64,000 nucleotides of DNA, taken from positions 4,679,827 to 4,743,826 of the forward strand of contig OY848928.1 in NCBI GenBank assembly GCA_963693285.1. The letters are read 5' to 3'. Position 1 is the stretch's first letter. Every line of letters begins with the position of its first letter. This document shows, piece after piece, positions 40,760 to 53,635 of the stretch. The stretch comes from Xestospongia muta. Taxonomy: Eukaryota; Porifera; Demospongiae; Haplosclerida; Petrosiidae. The notes beneath the pieces are model-generated. The model saw only the letters and a list, made by a program, of their open reading frames with translations. It had not been told where the DNA came from and did no database searches. The position numbers were made by a program, and so were the translations under genes.

Positions 40760-41301
40760 CTCTTTTCTGCTTGACTAGTAGGAGTGTGGGAGTTTTGAAA
40801 GGAGTTCCTGTCATGTAAAGTGTTTGTTGTGATAGATGTGATAGCAAGTCAGCAGTAATTGTATGTGACTGACATTTGGAAGTGTACCTTCTACAAAAGT
40901 GACCTTGATATAATAACGTAACGTATGTACAGGTGTATGTGAATTTTGTTCAAAAAGTGAATGTCATGTACATAATGATGGTTTAGTATTAATAAAGAAC
41001 ACAAATATACAAACGATAACAATAACATTATTAATACAACAACAACATTATTTAATTATGGATATAGCAAATAATGCAAACAATAACAGATCGATATCTG
41101 TTAATATTTGTAGCTAATTAACACTTTACTACAATTTGTCATTAAAGGGTTAACATTTGTAGGTACACGACCCTTCATAAAACAATATTATATATTAATT
41201 AAAATTTCATTAATAAGAAATACGTACAATAACTCGTAATATGTCATAACAACAACACAAGTAATTACAACAATAGTCCATTCATACTAATATTTAAAAA
41301 T
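40760..41301. other. Upstream region of D1 / downstream of E1
   Basis: AT-rich DNA with the 5' leader of D1, then intergenic sequence. It is repeated almost unchanged at 49462-50003. Includes the hairpin aacagat-cgat-atctgtt at 41085-41102. No gene is seen. Confidence 0.5.
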
Positions 41302-43693
41302 CTAAATAAAGGATTCAGCTTTTAGTTTTGGAGATTCATCCTCTTCATCAAGTAGTGATTCTCAAAACGTCACAAATGTACAAGTGATAAGGTGAGGAAT
41401 TTGACCAGAGGAAGAATTTATTGTTGATAATGAAATCTCCCCTTTAACTGCACTGGAATTACATCTGGGCTTCTTTGAAGTTGTTTTCATTTTCCTGATA
41501 AACTGCTTTAAACAAGACTTTATCAGATATGTCCAGCTGTGATAGACTATAATACCACTGAATATTACAAACGATATTGAAATCAAAATAAAAGATGAAA
41601 ACTGTCTTTTCAAGAAATTGAATTTATTAGACTTTTAAATTGCACCATTGATTTTATTCTGTTCAGTTTAAATCCAATTGGACAAGCCTCTATTGTAGCT
41701 TCAATAATCTTACCCATAGGGTCTTTTAAAGGATCAATTGGACTTTCAAGTGTAGCATAGACCTTTACTGTAGTCAATGAAGCATTAGTTATATTGAATA
41801 CATAGGTAACATTAGTACACTGTGCTGTTAGACCATAATAAGAAGGAGTCATATTAGTTAAATACTCTGTCAATTGTATTACACCTGTTGTCAGACCATT
41901 TAATGAACCTACAGCAGCTAATGATACATTATAGATACTATCATGTATTGTAGCAATTTTGATATATTTTTAGAGCAATTTGGTATTTTTGACTCACCAA
42001 AAAATACCTGTATAGAATCTGATGACACTACTGACAGACCTGCTAGATGAGTGAAATTGAAAAGGCTATCAAAGTGTTTACAACCAGGGCCAGGATTATA
42101 GCAATAATCAATGTTACCACTATATAGCGCATCGCTTGATATTTGAGCTGTATTGTTTTCAAAGTATAATTCAGCATTAGTACCGCATGATATTTTGTTA
42201 AAGAAGCAAACACTGGGGATGTTCCTTGTAATGACTTTTGATACAAATATTCCTCCACCTGATATTTTAGCATGATTGCCTAGAAATGAAATACTTGATA
42301 GTTCTCTAAAAAATAAATATGTTGATTCATATAAAGCAACACCTCCACCATAAATTCCTGACTATGTCCAACAAAGTACACCTGACTTTGTAAACTCAAT
42401 AAACCAGCTGTGTTGTGATTGTTAACTTGAATTTGTTTAATTGTAACATTAAGAACATTAGATAATACTATGGCGGCTTCAAATTCACTGCTCACATCAA
42501 GTACTTGATTAGAATCAAATAAAATATTATCAAGGTTAATATAAGGCTGTGTAGCACTAACTGAGACTTGAAAATATTCATACACATACAAAGTCATTCC
42601 TGACCCAATATGACCAGTGTTATTGTGTATAATGCAGTTCCGAAGCTCAAAACTACCACCAAGAAATAACCAGTTAACACTAACTCCTCCAGTCTTCTTA
42701 GCAACATTGTGTGATATGTTAGTATTTTCAATAATTATATTACCTACCAAGCTAAAATGAAAAAAGTAAATGCCAGCTATAGTATTTGCAGATTTTGTAG
42801 TGGTAGGAATCAACGCATTACCATAAGTGCTAATAGTATTGTTTATTATAAGAGATTCATAATCTGTGTACCTGGCATAAAAGTAAAAATTTGCTCCACA
42901 TTGACCACTGTTGCCATAGAGTATAACTGAATCAATAAAAAATTGTACTTTATAAGATTTTGCTAGTTGGAGTCTAATAATTAAGCCACCACCTCTATTG
43001 CCACTTAATTCAAATGTAAAGTTTGATCGTGTAATATCCACTTTGTATAAAGAATTTGGTGTGACAGTGTATTGATAATATAGGTATGAATTACCTACAC
43101 AATATGAGTGTGGAGTATCAAGTTGCTTTTGAGCAAATGAGGAGTCTGTGATAAACACATTGAAAGGATTAGTTAGAGAAAGTCCCAAACCCGAACCATT
43201 TTGGACTGATACCCATTCTAATGTGAAGTTTTCTGATTTCATAAAAGTGTAAGCTAACATTAGTTGGAATAAACCTGACTAAAATTTCAAACTTACAGTT
43301 TGCGATTGTTAAGAATTTTAACATCACTTCTGAGCTATCTTTGAATGCCATACCACCTCTAGTGTCATCATTACACATTATTACTGATGTGGATTGCATA
43401 ACTGTCTTGTGGAAACCTTGTTCTATATGACCCAGTCCCTGTAGAGTTAAATTACTTACATCATTGATCTCTAATGTACGTTGTAGAGTATGAGTTCCCT
43501 CTAGGAAGTAAAAGATTGTGTCATCAGTGAAGTAATCATCAGAATAAAAGGAGAGGTTGTGACAAGGTATGTCAGTAGTAGGAGGACAAGGTTCTCCATT
43601 AGTAGCTGAGACATAATACTCTGAAGTGGTAATGTGTTCATTGTAGATATATAGTATAACTGATACTATATAATAGAACTGGTACCAACTCAT
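41302..43693 (-). pseudogene. Receptor-like pseudogene E1
   Basis: It starts with an intact ATG and signal peptide (MSWYQFYYIVSVILYIYNEH) and family motifs, then breaks. A one-base insertion near 43240 shifts the frame (…NVSLHF to the frame of WVSVQNGSGLGLSL). Near 42355 about 16 bases are missing relative to E2, within the expected VNNTGIYGGG. Another shift lies near 41970, after CSKN. The whole Cys-rich and most of the membrane region is deleted between FKLN (about 41660) and QFSSFILISISFV (about 41600). The tail frame reads ESLLDEEDESPK with a stop in place of the RR of RRRESLLD. It cannot make a full-length protein. Confidence 0.88.
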
Positions 43694-44356
43694 AATGGAA
43701 GTATGTCCTATTGAGCAATCAGAAAATCCATTGTTAAATGCTTACATATCAAGCTTAGATTTGATGGTCATGTGTTTGTTGTGAAAAGTAGAGTAGCAGT
43801 ATTACTAATTACAATGGAACTGCACAGTCATGTACTCTGACTTTCCAAAATGAGCATGTGTGAAACATGTAGTGATTTCCTATTATAAACTCCATAGTGA
43901 CAGCCCATATACTCAATGATCCAGCAAAGCAGATGGAGTATGGAGTGTGTCTACTTGTAATGAACAAGTACTAAGTCACTAAACATTAATATGTACTAAA
44001 TAGAAAAGCGAAAGGTCTTTTTGTGGTATGATATATATACCTTTATATACAGTTAAGACATGCTATATGAGTTGTGTCAATAATTAAAAAGGTGTTCTTA
44101 ATACTAGTATGTACATAGTAACTCCTGTCAGTAAAGAACGTACAAACATTGGTAACTTGTTCTGCCTTTCCTACTAAACTCAATAATATTAAATTTAATT
44201 TATAGATTCACAAAACACAATAATTAACATATAACACATGTACATAACGTACTTCAATGATATTATGATCATCAAGGTCAATTTTTAGTTTTATACATGC
44301 ACTTACCAATTCACACATACATTATAATAACCGTTACTACACTCTCTATAATAATT
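43694..44356. other. E upstream region / G 3' flank
   Basis: Intergenic AT-rich DNA conserved at 52397-53056 and 61318-61977. It contains a conserved acceptor-like CAATAG before the E start, suggesting a 5' UTR intron as in D. No gene is seen. Confidence 0.5.
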
Positions 44357-44541
44357 CTACATAAATGGTGTATCAAATCTAGTCTCTGCTTTAGTGCTAT
44401 TTTTGTTGGCTATTATTAGTGTCTCTCGTTTCATCATCACTTCTAAAAAGATACTTGAGGTTGAGGCAAAAGGGAATGCTCCAAATACTGTCAAGGGATT
44501 TTACCCATTAATAGGAATATCAGGGTCCTTGAAGTTTTTAG
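44357..44541 (-). pseudogene. Relic of gene G C-terminal tail (unit 1)
   Basis: The sequence matches the last ~60 codons of intact gene G (61978-62160), including the tail ending in TRFDTPFM and its stop. Homology stops abruptly after gaagttttta. The remainder of G is missing. Confidence 0.8.
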
Positions 44542-44624
44542 GGTATGGTATCATTACTTCTCATGACTGGACTTATCTCATTTGCTATATAAGCACTCTG
44601 AGTCATGTGTATAATAAGGATTAA
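44542..44624 (+). pseudogene. Inverted fragment resembling the last membrane segment
   Basis: Read on the plus strand, this gives GIITSHDWTYLI. It resembles the SGIIVYHSWTYLIKS segment of the E pseudogenes, which are on the minus strand. About two thirds of bases align over 35 positions. It directly abuts the G relic, implying inversion at the deletion breakpoint. The duplicate is at 53243-53325. Confidence 0.5.
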
Positions 44625-44933
44625 GGAGATATAAATAACTGCCTCAAATGGATTACAGTATTATCGGTATGTGGTGTGGAGCTTTCCTATTGGACTGTTT
44701 ATAAGTAACAAATGAGATTTGTGACTCAAAATGAATACTAATTTGTTGCAATATTATCTAAGTCAACATCATTAACAAAAATGACAGAAACAACAATATA
44801 TTTAATAGCACACTTTTATTAATAATACATAATACATGTTTTTATGGTTCTACATAATTGTTTCATAAACTCAACAAATCATCACAAAACACAATTCTTA
44901 CTACAACACTATATTGTTACACATAACAACATT

Positions 44934-45582
44934 CTACAGAAATGGTACATAATCAGTACTGCTCTCATGTGGAAGGTCATCTTCATTATCAAGCATTGAC
45001 TCTCGTCTCCTTATGACTGATATTATGGTATTCGTAACAATATTTTATAAATAACTCTCCATACTTGAAAGTGGAATAGCTAATATCTAATATGAAAGTG
45101 TTGATTGAGAACAGTACATAGCCTTGCTTTGGCACAGCCTTGATGATATCCATTGACTCTAGTGTCAAGTTACACACATTTTCAGCAGAAATTGAAGTTG
45201 GTTCACATGACAAAATTGTCAAACCTTTCAGTAAAACATTTGATGAATCTATGATATTTATACCAATTCCCTTATTATTACATACTAGTCTGGGTTTCTC
45301 ATTATGTTCATTGGTATTGTTTAGACTTGGAAATGACTGCAAACTTACATTTACATAAGTCTCAATTATGATGTTGTCATCCATAGGGTGGTTTCCCTCC
45401 ATGAAGAAAAAAATAGCATGGTCATTGAAATAAGCATTCTTGATATAGAAAGACAGGTTGTGACAAACAGTGTCGTTTCCATCTGGACAAGGTGTTCCAT
45501 TGGGTGCTGAAACATAATACACACTAGCAGAAGAGAGTACTAGGACTAGAAACAACACAAACACACTATAAACTAAAGCCAT
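44934..45582 (-). pseudogene. Chimeric fragment C1': C N-terminus joined to another paralogue's tail
   Basis: The 5' part (45582 to about 45050) is nearly identical to the first ~175 codons of gene C (signal peptide, YYVSAPNGTPCP, FFMEGNHPM). It then joins, out of frame, the last ~30 codons of a D-like tail (RRRESMLDNEDD ... SSTDY, ending at a stop at 44934). As read from the ATG the frame stops at 44989, giving a 197-residue product with a signal peptide and no membrane segment. It may be inert or may encode a short secreted protein. The join lies where an 8.70 kb tandem duplication junction is expected. Confidence 0.82.
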
Positions 45583-45768
45583 GTTTAACGCTGTCAACAC
45601 AGTCAACTAATTCATAACATTCCATTTGTGATTACAAATCTACTTGTAATAACTATATAACCACACAATTATTTTACTACACACATGAATAATTAATATA
45701 ATTATACATGTATGAACAATTAATATCACAATATGAATAATTAATATGTAAAAGCCATGATTAATAGG

Positions 45769-48700
45769 CTACATAAATACATTATAGTCAGTACTACTCG
45801 TATATTGATTGTCATCTTCATAGTCAAGTAATGACTCTCGTCTCCTGAATACAGAAGTACTTGTGACAGGAACTGAAGATAAAAGTTCCACATCATTTGA
45901 ACTAGAAGGTTTTTGAGACCTTTTGAATATCTTCCTTATGTTGGTAATTGGTTGTTGTAATTGAGACTTTAACAATTGATTCCAACTATGATAAAAAATA
46001 ATACCGCAAAATGTCAAAAATGCGACAATAACTAAAACAGCACTTGATATTTGCCCTTTTGAGAAGCGGTCATTGTTATTGAATGATAGCCTGGTATTCA
46101 TATGTAGCATAAGCATAAGATTTAGAATGAAAGACACTTCAAGAAGAGCTAACTGAAAATGATGGTATATTCCCCTTAATATAAAATACATAAATATAAT
46201 AACAACTAAGACTGATGCTAATACATCCAAGCTTACATTAGCTTTGCTATCCAAAGACACAACCAGCGCTAAGATAACACGAACAAGTAGTAAAAACCCA
46301 GTCCAAAAACGACACTTGTCCTTATATGGACCTCCATATGCATCAAAGAAAGGCTTCATATTAGTTGACAGTTTTTGGCAGCACTTGAGTTTTGATAGAG
46401 GTCCTTCAAACAGGGATATAGTGAGAAGATAACAAGTGTATGGAATTATTAATATAATGAGTACAGTCAGAGAGAACAGAAACAATGGTAGATGACATCC
46501 TTCCAGATACTGGACAGTAGCATCAATGTACCAAACATAACTTACTAATGCTACGTCAATTTCATTATAACACTGAATATTGGTAAAATAAAGGGATTGA
46601 AAAACAGTTCGTATTAATTTGGTATAGGAGAGTAAGACCATAGTGGCTAGTACTGGAACTACATGTGTTCCTACAAGTCGAACCACTTTGTTGGAATATC
46701 GTGCCATTATTATGATAAGTATTAGGAGAAACCAAACATAAAATGGAAAAATAAACTGTAGCCATGTCTTACTACAGGAATCCATACCATTATAGAAACA
46801 AGTCTCAATTCCTAGATCTAGATTGATCCAGGAAATAAACTGACTAAGAAATGGTATAGGACCATTAGGAAAGAAAATGGGTTCATACAATTTGACAACA
46901 TTAGCATAGAATATAAGACCATTGATGGTACCTATGGACACAGTTAAGTTTAAAGCAATGATAAAAGCTACCAGTGCTATACCAACTAGAGTAAATGGAA
47001 TGATAAGAACTAAGTAGTCATCAGTACATTGTCCACATTGATTGGAACCTAACATGAGACTGAGTCCTTCACTACATTGTCCACAGAGTAGTCCAGATCT
47101 ATTGAGAGCACATTGGGGATCAGGATAGGTGATTGTAAATTGAATGGTACTTTGATTGCAATAATCAAAAGGACAGTTTTGATAAACAATCAGACAATTT
47201 GAGTCATTATCATAACCAATCCATAAATTACCCTCTTTTGATAGGGTTTGGGTATTAATATCACATGATATATCATCATAAGTACTTAATTCAGATCTAC
47301 AACCACAAGTCCCACTGTTCAGTTTAAATCCAATTGGACAAGCTTCTATTGTAGCTTCAATAATCTTACCCATAGGGTCTTTTAAAGGATCAATTGGACT
47401 TTCAAGTGTAGCATAAACCTTTATTGTAGTCAATGAAGCATTAGTTATATTGAATACATAGGTAACATTAGTACATTGTGCTGTTAGACCATAATTGATA
47501 GTATTCACATTAGTTGAGTATTCTGTCAATCGTACTGCACCTGTTGTCAAACCATTCATTGAACCTAAAGCAGCTAATGATACATTGTAGATACTACCAG
47601 GTAATATAGTGATATGGAGGTGTTTTGTAGAACAATTTGGTGTTTCTGAGACACAAAAACATACCTGTATAGGATCTGATGACACTACTGATAAACCTGT
47701 TTGTTCAGTGTAATTGAAAAGAACATCAAATTCATAACCATTTGAGCAAGAATCTGGATTACCACCATAAAGCACATCTCCTGATTTTTCAGCAGAATTG
47801 TTCATAAAATATAACCTTGCATTGCTATAATAGTAATTATTGGAAAGAATTTGAAAAAAGCACGGAATATAGGTATTTTGATTAATAACTTGAGACACAT
47901 ATATTCCTCCACCAACAACTAAAGCGTGATTATTAGTAAACAAAATATTTGATTGCTCTTTCACTAGTAAAAATGATGCACCATATAAAGCAATACCTCC
48001 ACCAAAAATCCCAGTATTGTTTATAAACTGATTGTTGCCATTAAAAACAAACAAAGTATTAAAACCAACTAAACCAGCTGTGTTGTGATTATAAACTTTG
48101 ACTTCCTCAAATGTAATATCAAAAACATTCAGTGTTAATATGGCAGCTGCTTGAATATTAGTAGTCTCACGGGTCACATGATTAGAATCAAATAAAACAT
48201 TAGTGAAATAAAAACTAGGCATTACTGAAGTAGCCAAAAATAGTGCCGAGACATATAAAAATAATCCTGAACCAATCCTGCCACTATTATTGTATATATT
48301 ACAATTATGAAACTCAATTCTACCACTGCTATTGCTTGTCCAACCCACCAATAGGCCCCCATTTCCCTGTGCAATATTGTGTGTGAAGTTACTATTTTCA
48401 ATGATTATCTCAACATCTATGTAATTGTCTGAGCTCTGTTGTAAATCCAAGCCTGCTCCTGAGGAAATTTGGGAAAATGGAACCACACTGCTAGGAATCA
48501 ATGCATTGCCATAAGTACTTATGGTATTATTAATTATTAGTGAGTAGTGTGCTGTGTTAGCAATAACTTCAAAGTTAAAGTTAGCCCCTGTGTAGCCAGT
48601 GTTACCATAGAGCACAACAGAGTCAATATAAAATTGAACCTTGTAGGTTTGTGACTGTTCCATCTCTATACTCAAACCGCCACCAAATCCATATCGAAGA

Positions 48701-49398
48701 TTTAACCCCAACGTAAAGTTTGATCGCACAATATCAACTTTGTACAAAACATTAAGATAATCTGTGTCTTGGTAATGTAAATATATATTACCACCTCGAC
48801 AAGATAAACATGCAAGATGAGGCTGATTTTGAGCAAAGGATGAATCAGAAATTGACACATCAAAGGTATTAATGAGAGATAGTCCCAGACCTGAACTATT
48901 TTGGACTGAAACCCAGACCAATGTGACATTGTGGCTGTCTATGAAACATAAGCTGACATTTGTTTCAAATAAAATGATGTTATTTGAGTTTTCAAACCAA
49001 CACTTTGCAAGTGTTATGGATTTTATTATAACTTGTGAACTGTTAGTGAATGCCATACCACCTTCAATATAATCACTACACATTATAATTGATGTGGATT
49101 GCATAACTGTATCATGAAAGCCTTGTTCTATATGACCCAGTCCCTGTAGAGTTAAATTACTTACATCATTGATCTCTAATGTACGTTGTAGAGTATGAGT
49201 TCCCTCTAGGAAGTAGAAGATTGTGTCATCAGTGAAGTAATCATCAGAATAAAAGGAGAGGTTGTGACAAGGTATGTCAATAGTAGGAGGACAAGGTTCT
49301 CCATTAGGAGCTGAGACATAATACTCAGAGGCAGTAACATGTTTACTATAGATATATAGTATAACTGCTACTATATGACAAAACTGATACCAATTCAT
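45769..49398 (-). CDS. Receptor-like beta-helix/multi-pass membrane protein, gene D2
   Basis: Intact 1209-residue copy of D1, shifted by 8702 bases, with the same ATG context and the conserved 5' UTR intron (49412-49461). The N-terminus reads TIDIPCHNLSFYSDDYF and LQRTLEINDVSN, the form found in E1 and E3, whereas D1 and F have LQHMLKISDVSN. In the membrane half, FSLTVLIILIIPY matches F rather than D1 (FSVAVLIILIIPY). The last ~100 residues are identical to D1. Domain order: signal peptide, beta-helix ectodomain with GGGIALYGAS and GGGIYVSQV, Cys-rich CALNRSGLLCGQCSEG, about eight membrane segments, tail RRRESLLDYEDD. Confidence 0.92.
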   Translation of the reverse strand: MNWYQFCHIVAVILYIYSKHVTASEYYVSAPNGEPCPPTIDIPCHNLSFYSDDYFTDDTIFYFLEGTHTLQRTLEINDVSNLTLQGLGHIEQGFHDTVMQSTSIIMCSDYIEGGMAFTNSSQVIIKSITLAKCWFENSNNIILFETNVSLCFIDSHNVTLVWVSVQNSSGLGLSLINTFDVSISDSSFAQNQPHLACLSCRGGNIYLHYQDTDYLNVLYKVDIVRSNFTLGLNLRYGFGGGLSIEMEQSQTYKVQFYIDSVVLYGNTGYTGANFNFEVIANTAHYSLIINNTISTYGNALIPSSVVPFSQISSGAGLDLQQSSDNYIDVEIIIENSNFTHNIAQGNGGLLVGWTSNSSGRIEFHNCNIYNNSGRIGSGLFLYVSALFLATSVMPSFYFTNVLFDSNHVTRETTNIQAAAILTLNVFDITFEEVKVYNHNTAGLVGFNTLFVFNGNNQFINNTGIFGGGIALYGASFLLVKEQSNILFTNNHALVVGGGIYVSQVINQNTYIPCFFQILSNNYYYSNARLYFMNNSAEKSGDVLYGGNPDSCSNGYEFDVLFNYTEQTGLSVVSSDPIQVCFCVSETPNCSTKHLHITILPGSIYNVSLAALGSMNGLTTGAVRLTEYSTNVNTINYGLTAQCTNVTYVFNITNASLTTIKVYATLESPIDPLKDPMGKIIEATIEACPIGFKLNSGTCGCRSELSTYDDISCDINTQTLSKEGNLWIGYDNDSNCLIVYQNCPFDYCNQSTIQFTITYPDPQCALNRSGLLCGQCSEGLSLMLGSNQCGQCTDDYLVLIIPFTLVGIALVAFIIALNLTVSIGTINGLIFYANVVKLYEPIFFPNGPIPFLSQFISWINLDLGIETCFYNGMDSCSKTWLQFIFPFYVWFLLILIIIMARYSNKVVRLVGTHVVPVLATMVLLSYTKLIRTVFQSLYFTNIQCYNEIDVALVSYVWYIDATVQYLEGCHLPLFLFSLTVLIILIIPYTCYLLTISLFEGPLSKLKCCQKLSTNMKPFFDAYGGPYKDKCRFWTGFLLLVRVILALVVSLDSKANVSLDVLASVLVVIIFMYFILRGIYHHFQLALLEVSFILNLMLMLHMNTRLSFNNNDRFSKGQISSAVLVIVAFLTFCGIIFYHSWNQLLKSQLQQPITNIRKIFKRSQKPSSSNDVELLSSVPVTSTSVFRRRESLLDYEDDNQYTSSTDYNVFM

Positions 49399-49461
49399 GA
49401 TCGAATATGTCCTAGAGAGCAAGGAATATAATGATGTAAGAGTACTTTATTATATACTCAC

Positions 49462-50003
49462 CTCTTTTCTGTATGACTAGTAGGAGTGTGGGAGTTTTGA
49501 AAGGAGTTCCTGTCATGTAAAGTGTTTGTTGTGATAGATGTGATAGCAAGTCAGCAGTAATTGTATGTGACTGACATTTGGAAGTGTACCTTCTACAAAA
49601 GTGACCTTGATATAATAACGTAACGTATGTACAGGTGTATGTGAATTTCGTTCAAAAAGTGAATGTCATGTACATAATGATGGTTTAGTATTAATAAAGA
49701 ACACAAATATACAAATGATAACAATAGCATTATTAATACAACAACAACATTATTTAATTATGGATATAGCAAATAATGCAAACAATAACAGATCGATATC
49801 TGTTAATATTTGTAGCTAATTTACACTTTACTACAATTTGTCCTTAAAGGGTTAACATTTGTAGGTACACGACCCTTCATAAAACAATATTATATATTAA
49901 TTAAAATTTCATTAATAAGAAATACGTACAATAACTCGTAATATGTCATAACAACAACACAAGTAATTACAACAATAGTCCATTCATACTAATATTTAAA
50001 AAT
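49462..50003. other. Intergenic copy of 40760-41301
   Basis: Near-identical to the D1 upstream region, including the small hairpin (about 49787-49804). No gene is seen. Confidence 0.5.
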
Positions 50004-52396
50004 CTAAATAAAGGATTCAGCTTTTAGTTTTGGAGATTCATCCTCTTCATCAAGTAGTGATTCTCAAAACGTCACAAATGTACAAGTGATAAGGTGAGGA
50101 ATTTGACCAGAGGAAGAATTTATTGTTGATAATGAAATCTCCCCTTTAACTGCACTGGAATTACCTCTGGGCTTCTTTGAAGTTGTTTTCATTTTTCTGA
50201 TAAACTGCTTTAAACAAGACTTTATCAGATATGTCCAGATAGACTATAACACCACTGAATATTACAAACGATATTGAAACCAAAATAAAAGATGAAAACT
50301 GTCTTTCCAAGAAATTGAATTTATTAGACTTTTGAAATGCCACATTGATTTTATTCTGTTCAGTTTAAATCCAATTGGACAAGCCTCTATTGTAGCTTCA
50401 ATAATCTTACCCATAGGGTCTTTTAAAGGATCAATTGGACTTTCAAGTGTAGCATAGACCTTTATTGTAGTCAATGAAGCATTAGTTATATTGAATACAT
50501 AAGTAACATTAGTACACTGTGCTGTTAGACCATAATAAGAAGGAGTCATATTAGTTAAATACTCTGTCAATTGTATTACACCTGTTGTCAGACCATTTAA
50601 TAAACCTACAGCAGCTAATGATACATTATAGATACTACCAGGTATTGTAGCAATTTTGATATATTTTTAGAGCAATTTTTTTTTGACTCACAAAAAGTAT
50701 CTGTATAGAATCTGATGACACTACTGACAGACCTGCTTGATGAGTGGAATTGAAAAGGCTATCAAAGTGTTTACAACCAGAGCCAGGATTATAGCAATGT
50801 TACCACCATATAGCACATCACCTGATATTTGAGCTGTATTGTTTTCAAAGTATAATTCAGCATTAGTACCGCATGATATTTTGTTAAAGAAGCAAACACT
50901 GGTGATGTTCCCTGTAATGACTTTTGATACAAATATTCCTCCACCTGATATTTTAGCACGATTGCCTAGAAATGAATTACTTGATAGCTCTCTAAAAAAT
51001 AAATATGATGATTCATATAAAGCAACACCTCCACCATAAATTCCTGTATTGTTTACAAACTGACTATGTCCAACAAAGTACACCTGACTTTGTAAACTCA
51101 ATAAACCAGCTGTGTTGTGATTGTTAACTTGAATTTGTTTAATTGTAACATTAAGAACATTAGATAATACTATGGCGGCTTCAAATTCGCTGCTCACATC
51201 AAGTACTTGATTAGAATCAAATAAAATATTATCAAGGTTAATATAAGGTTGTGTAGCACTAACTGAGACTTGAAAATATTCATACATATACAATGTCATT
51301 TTTGACCTAATATGACCAGTGTTATTGTGTATAATGCAGTTCTGAAGCTCAAAACTACCACCAAGAAATAACCAGTTAACACTAACTCCTCCAGTCTTCT
51401 TAGCAACATTGTGTGATATGTTGGTATTTTCAATAATTATATTACCTACCAAGCTAAAATGAAAAAAGTAAATGCCAGCTCCAGTATATGCAGATTTTGT
51501 AGTGATAGGAACAAATGTGTTACCATAAGTGCTAATAGTATTGTTTATTATAAGAGATTCATAATCTGTGTACCTGGCACAAAAGTAAAAGTTTGCCCCA
51601 CATTGACCACTGTTGCCATAGAGTATAACTGAATCAATGAAAAATTGTACTTTATAGGGTTTTGCTAATTGGAGTCTAATATTTAAGCCACCACCTCTAT
51701 AGCCACCTAATCCTAACGTAGAGTTTGATCGTATAATATCCACTTTGTATAAAGAATTTGGTGTGACAGTGTATTGATAATATAGGTATGAATTACCTGC
51801 TACACAATATGAGTGTGGAGTATCAAGTTGATTTTGAGCAAATGAGGAGTCTGTGATAACACATTGAAAGGATTAGTTAGAGAAAGTCCCAAACCCGAAC
51901 CATTTTGGACTGATACTCATTCTAATGTGAAGTTTTCTGATTTCATAAAAGTATAAGCTAACATTAGTTGGGATAAACCTGACTAAAATTTCAAACTTAC
52001 AGTTTGCGATTGTTAAGAATTTTAAAATCACTTCTGAGCTATCTTTGAATGCCATACCACCTCTAGTGTCATCATTACACATTATTACTGATGTGGATTG
52101 CATAACTGTCTTGTGGAAACCTTGTTCTATATGACAAGTCCCTGTAGAGTTAAATTACTTACACCATTGATCATCAATGTATGTTGTAGAGTATGAGTTC
52201 CCTCTAGGGAGTAGAAGATTGTGTCATCAGTGAAGTAATCATCAGAATAAAAGGAGAGGTTGTGACAAGGTATGTCAGTAGTAGGAGGACAAGGTTCCCC
52301 ATTAGTAGCTGAGACATAATACTCAGAAGCAGTAATGTGTTCATTGTAGATATATAGTATAACTAATACTATATAACAGAACTGGTACCAACTCAT
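50004..52396 (-). pseudogene. Receptor-like pseudogene E2
   Basis: Duplicate of E1. It shares the one-base insertion (near 51940) and the loss of the Cys-rich and membrane region. Its own extra lesions include a one-base loss near 52133 (gacaagtcc where E1 has gacccagtcc). Another disruption lies near 50800, after GDVLYGGN. It keeps the VNNTGIYGGGVALYESS segment that E1 has lost. The signal peptide is intact at the ATG (52396). Confidence 0.87.
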
Positions 52397-53056
52397 GATG
52401 GAAGTATGTCCTATTGAGCAATCAGAAAATCAATTGTTAAATGCTTACATATCAAGTTTAGATTTGACGGTTATGTGTTTGTTGTGAAAAGTAGAGTAGC
52501 AGTATTACTAATTACAATGGAACTGCACAGTCATGTACTCTGACTTTCCAAAATGAGCATGTGTGAAACATGTAGTGATTTCCTATTATAAATTCCATAG
52601 TGACAGCCCATATACTCAATGATCCAGCAAAGTAGATGGAGTATGGAGTGTGTCTACTTGTAATGAACAAGTACTATGTCACTAAACATTAATATGTACT
52701 AAATAGAAAAGAGAAAGGTCTTTTTGTAGTATATTATATACCTTTATATACAGTTAAGACATGCTATATGACTTGTGTCAATAGAAAGGTGTTCTTAATA
52801 CTAGTATGTACATAGTAACTCGTATCAGTAAAGAACGTACAAACATTGGTAACTTGTTCTGCCTTTCCTACTAAACTCAATAATATTAAATTTAATTTAT
52901 ACATTCACAAAACACAATAATTAACAGTATATAACACATGTACATAATGTACTTCAATGATATTATGATCATCAAGGTCAATTTTTAGTTTTATACATAC
53001 ACTTACCAATTCACACATACATTATAATAACTGTTACTACACTCTGTATAATAATT
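52397..53056. other. Intergenic copy of 43694-44356
   Basis: Homologous to the E1/G1 interval with small indels. No gene is seen. Confidence 0.5.
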
Positions 53057-53242
53057 CTACATAAATGGTGTATCAAATCTAGTCTCTGCTTTAGTGCTAT
53101 TTTCGTTGGCTATTATTAGTGTCTCTCATTTCATCATCACTTCTAAAGAGATACTTGAGGTTGAGGCAAAAGGAGATGCTCCAGATACTGTCAAGGGGTT
53201 TTCCCCATTAATAGGAATATCAGGGGTCCTCGAAGTTTTTAG
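53057..53242 (-). pseudogene. Relic of gene G C-terminal tail (unit 2)
   Basis: Same truncated G tail as at 44357-44541, followed by the same inverted fragment (53243-53325). The deletion therefore predates the duplication. Confidence 0.8.
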
Positions 53243-53635
53243 GGCATGGTATCATTACTTCTCATGACTGGACTTATCTCAATTGCTATATAAGTGCTCT
53301 GAGTCATGTGTATAATAAGGATTAAGGAGATATAAATACCTGCCTCAAATGGATTACAGTATTATCAGTATGTGGTGTGGAGCTTTCCTATTAGACTGTT
53401 TATAAGTAACAAATGAGATCTGTGACTCAAAATGAATACTAATTTGTTGCAATATTATTTAAGTCAACATCATTAACAAAAATGACAGAAACAACAATAT
53501 ATTTAATAGCACACTTTTATTAATAATACATAATACATAATTTTTATGGTTCTACATAATTATTTCATAAACTCAACAAATCATCACAAAACACAATTCT
53601 TACTACAACACTATATTGTTACACGTAACAACATT

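Noticed and set aside
43250..43300. A short intron rescuing the E1 frame (gtaagtttgaaattttag)
   Set aside because: It would be only 18 bases, far below any workable intron, and the uninterrupted frame aligns with D1 across it.
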